Part shown: piece after piece, positions 43,434 to 52,260 of the stretch
How positions within the stretch are numbered: position 1 is the first letter of the stretch
Layout of the letters: every line of letters starts with the position of its first letter
Source: Dethiosulfovibrio peptidovorans
Lineage (GTDB): Bacteria; Synergistota; Synergistia; Synergistales; Dethiosulfovibrionaceae
Length of the DNA: 64,000 nt
Assembly: GCA_002748665.1 (NCBI GenBank)
Contig: PDTB01000023.1
Location: 18,435-82,434, forward strand
Reading direction: 5' to 3'
Translations under genes and position numbers: made by a program
The notes under the pieces: generated by a model
What the model was told of the DNA's origin: nothing
What the model saw: only the letters and a program-made list of their open reading frames with translations
Databases searched by the model: none

Positions 43434-44104
43434 ACTTAAACGCTCTGCTGAAGATGTCCCCCGATTTTATCGGATCCAAAGTGATGGTTGCTGTCATTAG
43501 CGGTCTCTACAAGGGGGAATACCCATCCCGTCTTGAGGATGCTTTGGACGACATCTGGAAATTGGCTCATCCACTTTTGAGTGGAGCTCTGGTTCCCTTT
43601 TACAAGGGGGTTGAGGTCCAGTTGTCTGTTCATGTAGCTGGAATCGTGTGTCATGTAACTGGGATAGTTATGGGGACCGTAAGAGATGGACTCGTACCTC
43701 TTTTGTTGGTTCGTTTGGTGGGAGATGTAGAGAGGGTCCAGCGTCGCCGTTTTTTTCGGGTTCCCTGTGCTCTTGAGGTAGATATAAATCTCTTGAAACC
43801 TCCGCAAGAAGTTCTGTCGTCTTCATGGACCAAAGCCGTTATTTGCGACCTGAGTCTCGGGGGAGTTCGGCTTATTGTGAAAGACGAAGCTTTATACGCA
43901 AGGGGTGATAGAGTTCTCCTGCGATTCTCCGTGAATGATGAGTCTCTGTTTCTTCCTGCTCACATTCTCTCTAAGCGACGCAACAGCGACCAGGTGGATA
44001 CGTCTTTAGGAGTTGGATATGACTTTTTGCCCGGGATGGTAGAGAAATTTCTTGGGAAGTTTATCCGAAAGAGGGATTTAGCCCTCCGTAACGAGATGCG
44101 TTGA
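43430..44104 (+). CDS. PilZ-domain flagellar brake-type protein (YcgR/YpfA family)
   Basis: A 224-residue soluble protein with an N-terminal YcgR-like domain (about 1-95) and a C-terminal PilZ domain. The cyclic-di-GMP-binding motifs RRRFFRVP (R-x3-R, near residue 103) and DLSLGGVR (D-x-S-x-x-G, near 141) are intact, so it should bind cyclic di-GMP. Proteins of this type slow the motor in other bacteria. Its place between flhG and cheB suggests a motor role here (inference). GTG start overlapping flhG by four bases. Confidence 0.88.
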   Translation: MNLNALLKMSPDFIGSKVMVAVISGLYKGEYPSRLEDALDDIWKLAHPLLSGALVPFYKGVEVQLSVHVAGIVCHVTGIVMGTVRDGLVPLLLVRLVGDVERVQRRRFFRVPCALEVDINLLKPPQEVLSSSWTKAVICDLSLGGVRLIVKDEALYARGDRVLLRFSVNDESLFLPAHILSKRRNSDQVDTSLGVGYDFLPGMVEKFLGKFIRKRDLALRNEMR

Positions 44105-44124
44105 TAGAGGAAAGGGGGGAGGGG

Positions 44125-45201
44125 ATGAACGATATAAAAATTTTGGTCGTGGACGATTCATCTTTTATGAGAAAGATCATCAGCAACATCCTGGAAGAGC
44201 TTCCTGAACTTACGGTGGTAGCGACGGCCAGGGATGGCATTGATGCCCTGAGCAAGATAGAGTTCTATCACCCCGATGTGGTCACTTTGGATGTCGATAT
44301 GCCCAGGATGAACGGCATCGACACCCTGAAGGAGATTATGTTTCGGTTTCCTCTTCCTGTGGTGATGGTGAGCAGTCTCACCAAGGATGGTGCGGCCGTT
44401 ACCATGAAAGCTTTGTCCATGGGAGCTGTCGATTTTGTGTCCAAGCCCTCGGGCGCCATCTCCCTGAATATGCAAGAGGTGGATGCCGAACTTCGTACAA
44501 AGGTCTTGGCAGCTGCCCTTGCTCAGTCGACGGTACCAGGCAGGCCGTTTACGACGACTCGTATTCAAAAAGATACTTCCAGGCAGGTCCAGAAAACGGT
44601 AAGGCCAGTAAAATCAGGCATCCGGCCTCGATTGGTCTGTATCGCATCCTCTACAGGAGGGCCTCAGGCCCTTCAAAAGTTGTTAACGCTCCTCCCAAGT
44701 ACGTTTCCCTTGCCTGTGGTGATCGCTCAGCATATGCCTAAAGGCTTTACTGCGTCTTTTGCATCTCACTTAAACGATCTCTGTGCTCTGCATGTCGTAG
44801 AGGGATACGAGGGATTGCCCCTCCAGCCTGGGATGGTCGTAATTGCCCCTGGAGGTTTTCATATGATAGTAAAGGGAGAGAAGAATTCTCCTGTGATAGG
44901 TCTCTCCGATGCCCCGCCCCTCCTGTCGGTGAAACCATCAGCCAATATTCTGTTTCTCAGCGTGGCTGACGTTGTTGGTGGGGACGCTGTGGCGGTGATC
45001 CTCACAGGCATGGGACGAGACGGCACTGATGGGGCTCAAGCTCTGATCTCGAAAGGAGCATATGTTTTTGGTGAGTCTCCTGAGAGCTGTGTTATATACG
45101 GTATGCCTAAGGCTGCTATGGAGGCGGGGGTTGTTAATGAGCAACTCCCTTTACAGAATATTGCCGAAGCCTTGAATCGCTTCGTAAGAGAAAACCGATA
45201 G
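44125..45201 (+). CDS. cheB: Chemotaxis protein-glutamate methylesterase CheB
   Basis: CheB removes methyl groups from chemoreceptors and deamidates some of them. The 358-residue protein has an N-terminal receiver domain (LVVDDSSFMRK; Asp in VVTLDVDMPRMNG; Lys in VDFVSKPSG) and a C-terminal esterase domain with Ser in IASSTGGP, His in IAQHMPKGFT and Asp in GMGRDGTDGA. ATG at 44125 after GGAAAGGGGGGAGGGG is preferred to TTG at 44101. Confidence 0.97.
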   Translation: MNDIKILVVDDSSFMRKIISNILEELPELTVVATARDGIDALSKIEFYHPDVVTLDVDMPRMNGIDTLKEIMFRFPLPVVMVSSLTKDGAAVTMKALSMGAVDFVSKPSGAISLNMQEVDAELRTKVLAAALAQSTVPGRPFTTTRIQKDTSRQVQKTVRPVKSGIRPRLVCIASSTGGPQALQKLLTLLPSTFPLPVVIAQHMPKGFTASFASHLNDLCALHVVEGYEGLPLQPGMVVIAPGGFHMIVKGEKNSPVIGLSDAPPLLSVKPSANILFLSVADVVGGDAVAVILTGMGRDGTDGAQALISKGAYVFGESPESCVIYGMPKAAMEAGVVNEQLPLQNIAEALNRFVRENR

Positions 45202-45221
45202 AATTGAGGAGATGATAGGAC

Positions 45222-47252
45222 ATGTCGACCGATATGAGTCAGTATTTGGGAGCTTACCTTGACGAGGCGACCGAGAACCTACAACACCTGAACGACCTGA
45301 TCCTCGCGGTTGAACAAGATCGGCAGGGCAGGGAAACCATCGATGAGATTTTCAGAACGGCCCATACACTTAAAGGTATGTCGGCTACGATGGGTTTCCA
45401 TCATATGGCCGAGTTGACCCATGCCTTGGAGGACAGGTTTTCAACGGTGCGGAGCGGTGATGAGGAACTGACCGACGACGACATTGATCATCTCTTTCAA
45501 AGCCTTGATCTGATGCAGGTTATGGTGGATTCTATCCGGGATGGTGGATCTGACCAGGATACGGATATATCCTCTTTGGTCGAACAGCTTCGGGATGAGC
45601 CCGAGGCGTCAGAGCCAAAGGATCGTGCTGCCGAATCGTCTGTCTCCGATCAGGAGAAGGGGTGGATTGCCGATGCTGTCAAGATGGGCCTGGCTGTCCA
45701 TCAGGTTACGGTAACTCTCGTAAAAGACTGTCTCCTTAAAGCAGCTCGAGCCTACATGGTCATTAATCGACTAGATGAGATGGGTGAAATAATCAAGGTC
45801 GAGCCTCCTGTAGAAGAGCTGGAGAAAGAGGCGTTCGAGCAGTCGTTTTGTGTTTATATCGGTACCAAGGACGAGGCTGATGTTGTTCATGACGCTGTCA
45901 TGTCGATCAGTGATGTCGCTGAGACCGTTGTCGTTATGTTAGATAAGGATGGCAACGTCGCTCCTGTCACATCTGGTCAACCCTTGGATACTCCTTCTAA
46001 AGCTCCCGTTAAGGCTGCCGAGGCTCCATCATCGGTTTCCTCTCAAACGCCTGAAAAAACGACGAAGCAGCCTTCGGCACAGCCCAGGGTCAAGAAGGCG
46101 TCGCAGACCGTTCGGGTCGACATCGGCAGGTTGGATAGTCTGATGAATCTGGTTGGCGAGCTCGTTATAGGAAAGGCTCGGATTGAGCGTCTGGTTTTGG
46201 AATCAAAACTGCGTGAGTTCGATGAGCCTTTGTCTCAATTGGGGCGAATTTCTGGGGATATTCAGGAATTGGTTACCAAGCTTCGAATGGTGCCCGTCTC
46301 CTATATTTTTGATCGTTTTCCTCGACTTATTCGGGATATCTCCAAATCCCTGGGTAAAGATGTGGAGTTGGTTATTGAGGGACAGGAGACCGAGCTTGAT
46401 CGGACGGTGATCGACGAGATTGGTGACCCGATGGTTCATCTTATTCGGAACGCCGTCGATCACGGTATTGAGACCCCCGAAATTCGGAAAAAGGCTGGTA
46501 AACGAGCCCAAGGAACGATCAAGATCGCTGCCTATCAGGAGGGAAACAGCGTCATCATCGAGGTCGCCGACGATGGCAAGGGGATTGATCCCGTTGCAGT
46601 GGGCGTTAAGGCCGTCGAGAGAGGGCTGGTGACCGAGGAAGCTCTTCAGGAAATGTCCGATGACGAGATTATCCAGTTCGTTTTTCTTCCCGGTTTCAGC
46701 ATGGCACAGGAGGTCACCGATCTTTCTGGTCGGGGTGTCGGTATGGATGCCGTTAAGCGAAAGGTTGAATCTTTGGGAGGGCAGTTCGAGGTTAGATCCA
46801 AGGTCGGCGAGGGCTCCAATATCTATATTCGTTTGCCTCTGACTCTAGCCATTGTACTGGCTCTCCTTGTGCGAGTTGGTGATGAAATATATGCTATTCC
46901 GCTGGAGAATGTGGACGAGACAATCTTGGTCCGTGAAGACGACATGAAGCGGATGCATGGCCGTCCCGTAACGTTGCTTCGGGGCGAGGTCCTTACTCTG
47001 GGTGATTTAGCTTCCACTTTGGATACACCTCGTGGGAATGAGGAACGAACCGAGTATCCCGTGGTGGTCGTCAGGGCCGGCAGGAATAAGATCGGTTTTG
47101 TTGTGGATGCTCTCGTGGGGCAGCAGGAGATCGTCATCAAGTCTTTGGGGAAATTGCTTGCCAAGAGCAAGGGAATTGCTGGGGCGACTATCTTAGGAGA
47201 TGGGAATGTGGCTCTCATTTTAGACGTAGCTTCGCTTCATGTAAAAGTCTAG
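45222..47252 (+). CDS. cheA: Chemotaxis histidine kinase CheA
   Basis: Sensor kinase that phosphorylates CheY and CheB. The 676-residue protein has the phospho-acceptor His in FRTAHTLKGMSATMGF (P1, ~48), a P2 CheY-binding domain (about 155-240), a Pro/Ser-rich linker, a dimerisation helix pair starting SLMNLVGELVIGKARI (P3), the GHKL kinase domain with HLIRNAVDHGIE, DDGKGID and GRGVGMDAV (P4), and the CheW-like P5 domain at the end (ALLVRVGDEIYAIPLENV). GATAGGA before the ATG. Confidence 0.97.
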   Translation: MSTDMSQYLGAYLDEATENLQHLNDLILAVEQDRQGRETIDEIFRTAHTLKGMSATMGFHHMAELTHALEDRFSTVRSGDEELTDDDIDHLFQSLDLMQVMVDSIRDGGSDQDTDISSLVEQLRDEPEASEPKDRAAESSVSDQEKGWIADAVKMGLAVHQVTVTLVKDCLLKAARAYMVINRLDEMGEIIKVEPPVEELEKEAFEQSFCVYIGTKDEADVVHDAVMSISDVAETVVVMLDKDGNVAPVTSGQPLDTPSKAPVKAAEAPSSVSSQTPEKTTKQPSAQPRVKKASQTVRVDIGRLDSLMNLVGELVIGKARIERLVLESKLREFDEPLSQLGRISGDIQELVTKLRMVPVSYIFDRFPRLIRDISKSLGKDVELVIEGQETELDRTVIDEIGDPMVHLIRNAVDHGIETPEIRKKAGKRAQGTIKIAAYQEGNSVIIEVADDGKGIDPVAVGVKAVERGLVTEEALQEMSDDEIIQFVFLPGFSMAQEVTDLSGRGVGMDAVKRKVESLGGQFEVRSKVGEGSNIYIRLPLTLAIVLALLVRVGDEIYAIPLENVDETILVREDDMKRMHGRPVTLLRGEVLTLGDLASTLDTPRGNEERTEYPVVVVRAGRNKIGFVVDALVGQQEIVIKSLGKLLAKSKGIAGATILGDGNVALILDVASLHVKV

Positions 47253-47267
47253 GAGTCGGAGGGAAAT

Positions 47268-47894
47268 ATGGAATATACTGACTTCAGTTCGTTGCATTTG
47301 GACGCTATCAGGGAAATTGTCAATATCGGCGCAGGGAACGCTGCCACGGCTTTGTCCGATATGTTGGGGCAATCCATTGATATGGGGGTCCCTAACGCGG
47401 ATATTGTCTCTATTTATGACGTATCCGAGTATTTTGGTTCCCCTGAAAAATTTGCGGCGGCTATCTACACACACGGAGAAGGAGCGTTCCCTTGTAATCT
47501 TATATTCATTCAAGATGAAGAGATGATCCAAAAACTTGTCGATGCCGTATTCATGGCCAGGATGAATACAACTGGCCGAGAGTTTCCCGAAGAGATGCGA
47601 GACAGCTGCTTGGCTGAATTGGGTAATATCGTGCTGAGTTCTTTTTTAAACGCTGTAAGCGGAATGATTGGTGCCGATCCTATCAGTATCTCGGTTCCTG
47701 GTGTCGCTCATGATATGCTGGGGGCAATCCTCCAGTTTGTGGCGGTGATCTTTGCTCAAACAGGAGAGCACGCTTTGTTAATGAACACAACTCTGCAGCT
47801 GGATGGAGTTGACTCGAAGTTGAAGGGGAATATCATGATTGTTCCCGAACCTGGGGCTTTGGAGATCTTATTGTCCAAGTTGGGGGTGCTCTGA
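47268..47894 (+). CDS. cheC: CheY-P phosphatase CheC
   Basis: CheC dephosphorylates CheY-P and works with CheD. The 208-residue protein keeps both phosphatase sites: the first E-x-x-N in AIREIVNIGAGNAATAL (~16) and the second in CLAELGNIVLSSFLNAVSG (~119). Length and the VPGVAHDMLGAI block fit full-length CheC, not CheX. ATG after AGTCGGAGGGAA. The stop overlaps the cheD start by one base. Confidence 0.95.
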   Translation: MEYTDFSSLHLDAIREIVNIGAGNAATALSDMLGQSIDMGVPNADIVSIYDVSEYFGSPEKFAAAIYTHGEGAFPCNLIFIQDEEMIQKLVDAVFMARMNTTGREFPEEMRDSCLAELGNIVLSSFLNAVSGMIGADPISISVPGVAHDMLGAILQFVAVIFAQTGEHALLMNTTLQLDGVDSKLKGNIMIVPEPGALEILLSKLGVL

Positions 47895-48382
47895 TGGGCA
47901 AGGGGCAGCATGTCGGCATGGCCGACGCCATCTTGGTAAAGCACCCGGGAAAGCTCGTTTCTTTGGGGCTGGGATCTTGTATTGGCTTGGTGCTCTACGA
48001 TGAGGTTGCCAAGATTGCAGCAATGGCTCATATTATGTTGCCAGAGAGCCGGGAGGGTAAGGATAATCCCAAGCCTGGAAAGTTTGCTGATACGGCGGTT
48101 CCTCTGCTTCTTGATATGCTCCTGAAGGCTGGAGCTAAGCGGGATCGAATCAAGGCAAAAATGGCAGGAGGGGCTCAAATGTTCAATGTTCCGGGCTCCA
48201 AGTCAGGATTTTTGGCCGTAGGGTCACGGAATTCTGAGGAGACGGAGAAGCAGTTGGCAAAATCCGGTATTAAACTTGTTGCCTCAGATACGGGAGGGAA
48301 CAAGGGGCGAAGTGTGGAGTTCTCTACGGACAACTGGGTGCTCGAGATCAAGACGCTGGGTACGGGTAAACAGGGTATCTGA
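47894..48382 (+). CDS. cheD: Chemoreceptor glutamine deamidase CheD
   Basis: CheD deamidates receptor glutamines and stimulates CheC. The 162-residue protein has the catalytic Cys in LGSCIGLVLYD (~33), His in MAHIMLPES (~52) and a following Thr/Ser region with AKMAGGAQMF, the usual family order. ATG overlapping cheC (TGATG). Confidence 0.96.
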   Translation: MGKGQHVGMADAILVKHPGKLVSLGLGSCIGLVLYDEVAKIAAMAHIMLPESREGKDNPKPGKFADTAVPLLLDMLLKAGAKRDRIKAKMAGGAQMFNVPGSKSGFLAVGSRNSEETEKQLAKSGIKLVASDTGGNKGRSVEFSTDNWVLEIKTLGTGKQGI

Positions 48383-48413
48383 TCTTACTTAGGGCGAAGG
48401 AGGAGGATGGCCT

Positions 48414-49160
48414 ATGCCCTCCAGAGAGGATCAGCGTTTATGGGCTGCATATCGTTCGAATCCATCGTATAAGGATGCCGTTGTCCATCGGTATCTTCCT
48501 TTAGTAAAGTATGTCGTTGCCCGTATGACGGTTACTCCTCCTCCAGGGCTCGACTACGAGGACCTGATCAGTTTTGGTGTTATGGGGCTTTTGAATGCTA
48601 TAGATCGTTTTGATCCCAATCGGGGATGTACCTTTCAAACCTATGCGGTTCCCAGAATTAGAGGAGCCGTTTTGGATGAGTTAAGAAAGTGTGACTGGTT
48701 TTCCAGGACCGGTCGGGAAAAAGTTCACAGACTGGAGCGAGCCATGGAGGTGCTTCTTCTTTCGGGGCAGCCTATCGACGACAAAACCTTAAAAGAAGAA
48801 TTAGGTGTTGATGATAAAGCTTATAGGGAGATGCTCCAGTTGGCGTCCCGGGGTTTTTTGCTCTCCTTGGATGAAATGATGGCCTTGGATGAGGGAGACG
48901 TAAGCAAGGCGGATCTCCTCTCGGCTCCTGATCCATCGGCTCAGGAGCTTTTGGAGAACCAGGAAGAGGTCAACCGAGTCGTGGAGGCTTTAGAGCTTTT
49001 GTCGAGTCGGGAGCAGTCGGTGATGTCTATGTATTATATTGAAGATATGACTCTTAAGGAAATTGGCCTGGTCCTGGGGGTGACGGAGTCCAGGGTGTCT
49101 CAAATTCACGGTAAGGCGATGTCCACGCTGCGGACTTTGTTACGGTGTGACGAAGGGTAA
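48414..49160 (+). CDS. fliA: RNA polymerase sigma factor for flagellar operon (sigma-28, FliA/SigD/WhiG)
   Basis: Sigma factor for late flagellar and chemotaxis genes. The 248-residue protein has region 2 (YLPLVKYVVARM, LDYEDLISFGVMGLLNAIDRFDPNRG in parts, FQTYAVPRIRGAVLDELRKCDW in parts), region 3 and region 4 with a C-terminal helix-turn-helix (MTLKEIGLVLGVTESRVSQIHGKAM). It is the group that lacks a full region 1. No anti-sigma factor FlgM gene is seen in the window. ATG after AGGAGGAGGATGG. Confidence 0.96.
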   Translation: MPSREDQRLWAAYRSNPSYKDAVVHRYLPLVKYVVARMTVTPPPGLDYEDLISFGVMGLLNAIDRFDPNRGCTFQTYAVPRIRGAVLDELRKCDWFSRTGREKVHRLERAMEVLLLSGQPIDDKTLKEELGVDDKAYREMLQLASRGFLLSLDEMMALDEGDVSKADLLSAPDPSAQELLENQEEVNRVVEALELLSSREQSVMSMYYIEDMTLKEIGLVLGVTESRVSQIHGKAMSTLRTLLRCDEG

Positions 49161-49187
49161 CGGATCAGAGAGATTCGGAGGTGGGCT

Positions 49188-50771
49188 ATGTCTGAGGCTA
49201 TAACGATTGAGATAAACGAAAACGGTGTTTTCCTTTCTGTCCCCGAGGGAACTCTTCTTGAGGATGCGTTGGCTGCTTTGTCTGAGCGTAATATCCAGGA
49301 GCTTGATGAGGCTGCGGTGAGATTGGCTGTGCAGGCTCCAGGGGAGTTACGGTGTGTTGCTCCTGTTCAGGAGGATCGTCCAGCTCGGATTCATATCGAT
49401 ATCCCCAGAAATTCCCTCTGTGTTCGTATGGCCATTGATCCGCCTGTGGGGAATGGAAACTGGCCTCAGTTGAAAGACCTTAAAGTGGCCTTGAGAGCCA
49501 AGAATGTCGTCTACGGCGTGGATGAGGACGCTCTCAAAAAACTCTTGGAGCACCGAATCGCCAACGAATGGCTTGAGGTGGCACGAGGGGTTTCAGCGGT
49601 GAATGGTCAAAACGGTGAAATCAACTATGAGGTGGAGTTGGGCAGTAACCGTCCCCTGTCCCAGGACGGTGAGGGAAAGGTAGATCTGAAGGAACTTTCC
49701 TCGATAACCATTGTTGAGAAGGGGCAGATGTTAGCTACCCGAACTCCAGCGACCGAGGGACGCGACGGCATTGATATTTATGGCAAGACCCTTAAGGCAA
49801 AGAGCGGAAAGGATCGAAAATTACCCGCTGGTAAGGGAACTGTTTCGTCTGAAGACGGCATGACCTTATACGCCGAGCATGACGGGCATCTTGTGCTTCG
49901 AGGGAACCTTCTGGAAGTTCTGGCCGTCTATACCGTTTCGGGTGACGTTGATTACAGTGTTGGAAATATCCATTTTATCGGCGCTGTCGAGATCCAGGGA
50001 GCTGTTCGGGATGGATTTGAGGTGCGGACCAGCGGTGATATCGTTGTTGGAGGAGTTGTCGAGGGGGCCGTCATTGAGACCGAGACTAATCTAAACGTGA
50101 AAGTCGGGATCACCGCTTCTGGCAAGGGTGCAATCCGAGCTGGTGGGGGTATCACGGCGGGCTACGTCGACAAAGCAATCATTCATGCCGGAGAGGATGT
50201 TCGGGTCAAGGATGCCATCATGCATAGCCACGTATCCGCAGGGAAGTCGATCCTCTTGGGTGTTCAGGGAGGAAAGGGACAGATCGTAGGCGGGCAAATT
50301 CAGTCTGGTTTGTCCGTCCGATGTGTGACTTTGGGGAGTTCTATGGGGACCAGGACGGAGGTCCATGTAGGAGTGCCCCCGCAATTGGCGGAAAGAAGGT
50401 CGGAGCTGACCTCCTGGCTAAACGAGAACAAGTCTAAACTCCAACAGATCGATAGCAATGTCGAGTTTCTCAAAAAACTAGAGCAAGCAGGAAAGATTGA
50501 TGTCGAGAAGCGGACCATCCTTTTAAAGCTTACCAAGGGTGGTTTTCAGATTCGATCAGCCATCGAACAATATACTCGGGAACTGGAGGATATCGAATCC
50601 AAATTGGAAGAGAGTCGTTCGAATTCCAGGGTTCACGTTCGGGATATATGCTATCCAGGGGTCATCATCACCATGCGAGGCATAACCTACAAGGTCAGGG
50701 AAGAAATGCGGCACATCACCTTTTGTTACGATAGGGGAGAGATTCAGCCCCGTCCCTATGAATCCTTGTGA
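49188..50771 (+). CDS. FapA family protein (DUF342)
   Basis: A 527-residue DUF342/FapA protein. It has an N-terminal divergent domain (about 1-150), then a right-handed beta-helix of repeated short strands (about 200-390) seen as VSGDVDYSVGNIHFIGAVEIQGAV, GDIVVGGVVEGA and KSILLGVQGGKGQIVGG, and a C-terminal coiled-coil hairpin (LTSWLNENKSKLQQI, LEQAGKIDVEKRT) with a last strand. Its cellular role is unsettled; it often sits after the flagellar sigma gene, as here. AGGTGGGCT precedes the ATG. Confidence 0.88.
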   Translation: MSEAITIEINENGVFLSVPEGTLLEDALAALSERNIQELDEAAVRLAVQAPGELRCVAPVQEDRPARIHIDIPRNSLCVRMAIDPPVGNGNWPQLKDLKVALRAKNVVYGVDEDALKKLLEHRIANEWLEVARGVSAVNGQNGEINYEVELGSNRPLSQDGEGKVDLKELSSITIVEKGQMLATRTPATEGRDGIDIYGKTLKAKSGKDRKLPAGKGTVSSEDGMTLYAEHDGHLVLRGNLLEVLAVYTVSGDVDYSVGNIHFIGAVEIQGAVRDGFEVRTSGDIVVGGVVEGAVIETETNLNVKVGITASGKGAIRAGGGITAGYVDKAIIHAGEDVRVKDAIMHSHVSAGKSILLGVQGGKGQIVGGQIQSGLSVRCVTLGSSMGTRTEVHVGVPPQLAERRSELTSWLNENKSKLQQIDSNVEFLKKLEQAGKIDVEKRTILLKLTKGGFQIRSAIEQYTRELEDIESKLEESRSNSRVHVRDICYPGVIITMRGITYKVREEMRHITFCYDRGEIQPRPYESL

Positions 50772-50781
50772 GGTCTCTTTC

Positions 50782-51090
50782 ATGATCAATCCTATCGATC
50801 ACCAGCTTTCTATGTGGAAACTGGAGCAAAACGCCCAAAACCTCAGGGATCCTGGCTCATCGGCCCAACAAGCCCTTCAGTCTGAGGATGCACTTCGTGA
50901 AGCGGAACGACGAGATATATCGGTCCAGCGAAACGATGAGTCTCATGAATCTCAGCGTTTGGGGGTCGGGGAAAGGGATGCTCGTCAAGGGCGTCGAGAA
51001 GGCCGAAAGAAAGAGGCCAAGACAGAGCATGACGATGACGACGAGAACTCGGCGGCGGCTGAGAGAGGAGGCCTTGATCTCTATGCCTGA
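50782..51090 (+). CDS. Small charged protein of unknown function
   Basis: A 102-residue, strongly hydrophilic protein. After MINPIDHQLSMWKLEQ it is rich in Arg, Glu, Asp and Lys, with an acidic run HDDDDEN and a Gly-Leu-Asp-Leu-Tyr-Ala tail. It has no membrane segment, and most of it may be disordered or helical. Not recognised. ATG at 50782, ten bases after the fapA stop. It overlaps the next gene by eight bases, so the set is coupled. Confidence 0.6.
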   Translation: MINPIDHQLSMWKLEQNAQNLRDPGSSAQQALQSEDALREAERRDISVQRNDESHESQRLGVGERDARQGRREGRKKEAKTEHDDDDENSAAAERGGLDLYA

Positions 51091-51613
51091 GGCCCCTCAT
51101 CTGGGATATGTCCAAGTTGTTTCTGAGGCTGGAGCTTTTCGGGGTGCTCTGTTGGTCGTGGATTGCCGGGGTATCCCTCTGGATTTCAGGTATACCGATC
51201 CGGTGTCACCCACAAAGCTTGAGAGGGTACTCTACGGTGATGCCTTGGAAGTTTATATTCAAGAGGACGTGATTTTGGGCAGTCTCTTGGGGGCTGTAGA
51301 GGAGAAACCCGACCTCTGGATCTGTCAGGATCGTCATCTTCTAGCCCCTCTGGGCCATAGGGCCAAAAAACTTTCTATAGTCATGGAGACCACATCGAGA
51401 ACGCCTCTTGAGAAAGCTGGGGCGACAACTCCTCTGCCGGAGGAGAATGTCTACCTGGTTCAGACCGATCTCATGGGGCCTCCTTGTAGGGTGACCACGC
51501 TTAAAAGTGGGGAGCTTGAGAGAGTCTCTCCCATTTTGGTTGATGCTGCCTCCACCATGGAACTTCTGGAGCCTTTTGTGCGAATCACTAAAGCCCTGGA
51601 CGTCCTGGACTGA
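51083..51613 (+). CDS. Protein of unknown function in the flagellar operon
   Basis: A 176-residue protein with strands and short helices (HLGYVQVVSEAGAFRGALLVVDCRGIPLDFRYTDPV in parts) and a middle that mixes Leu/Val strands with an Asp/Gly loop. No family recognised. No signal peptide and no membrane segment. The ATG at 51083 is used because GAGAGGAGG lies 12 bases before it; a TTG at 51074 and longer in-frame starts inside the previous gene are less likely. Confidence 0.6.
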   Translation: MPEAPHLGYVQVVSEAGAFRGALLVVDCRGIPLDFRYTDPVSPTKLERVLYGDALEVYIQEDVILGSLLGAVEEKPDLWICQDRHLLAPLGHRAKKLSIVMETTSRTPLEKAGATTPLPEENVYLVQTDLMGPPCRVTTLKSGELERVSPILVDAASTMELLEPFVRITKALDVLD

Positions 51614-51618
51614 TTCTT

Positions 51619-52191
51619 ATGGATCTGTACTCTCTCAGGGAGAAGCTACGGCGACTTTTTTGGGGGCGGATACGGGTACACAGGTTTGTTCCTGGTCATG
51701 ATCGAGACAAGCTTGTTGTGATCTATACTCTCAGGAAAGCTCAGGTGCGTTCTCTTCGAAGCCCCGTGACGGTCGATGCCTCTCGCTGTCTTCAGTGGAA
51801 GCGAATGCTTCCTCAGGGGCGGCGGTTTGATTTGTTCATCTCTCCTCCGCCTACCCAGGGCGGTCGAATGACCTTATCGATCCAGACTCAGGTAACACAG
51901 GGTCTCTCTCTTTCATCTCACGTGTCCGTTCGGGATGATCTCAAGAAAATTATGATTTTCCCCCAGAGACGAGTCAATCGGATTCCTTTTTTAAAGGATC
52001 GTCGCCCTAAGGACATTATGGCTCTGTATTACCCTATAGTTAAAGAGTGTCTCTCTAGAACTACTCTTGAAAAAGAGAGCGGAGCACTCTTTATCTGGTA
52101 TAATCCAAGCTGTCGAGAGCGGTCTTCCAGGATATTGTGTCTTGTTCCCGATCCAGGGAAACGACCGCCTTTGATGTGGAAATGGCTGTGA
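51619..52191 (+). CDS. Basic protein of unknown function
   Basis: A 190-residue protein rich in Arg, Lys and Pro. It has several predicted strands (LVVIYTLRKAQVRSL, RMTLSIQTQV, HVSVRDDLKKIMIF) and a C-terminal hydrophobic/Trp end (PPLMWKWL). It might bind nucleic acid or murein, but nothing specific is seen. It lies five bases after the previous gene and closes the flagellar block. A promoter candidate for the next gene begins near its stop. Confidence 0.55.
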   Translation: MDLYSLREKLRRLFWGRIRVHRFVPGHDRDKLVVIYTLRKAQVRSLRSPVTVDASRCLQWKRMLPQGRRFDLFISPPPTQGGRMTLSIQTQVTQGLSLSSHVSVRDDLKKIMIFPQRRVNRIPFLKDRRPKDIMALYYPIVKECLSRTTLEKESGALFIWYNPSCRERSSRILCLVPDPGKRPPLMWKWL

Positions 52192-52194
52192 CGA

Positions 52195-52222
52195 TTGAAC
52201 GTTTAGAGCACGTACGTATATT
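52195..52222 (+). promoter_or_regulatory. Promoter candidate for the S1-domain gene
   Basis: TTGAAC (52195-52200) and TATATT (52217-52222), 16 bases apart, lie just past the preceding stop and about 39 bases before the next ATG. Confidence 0.5.
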
Positions 52223-52260
52223 TTAGGACCTGATCGAAAGGAGCCCCTTAGGGAAACGTG

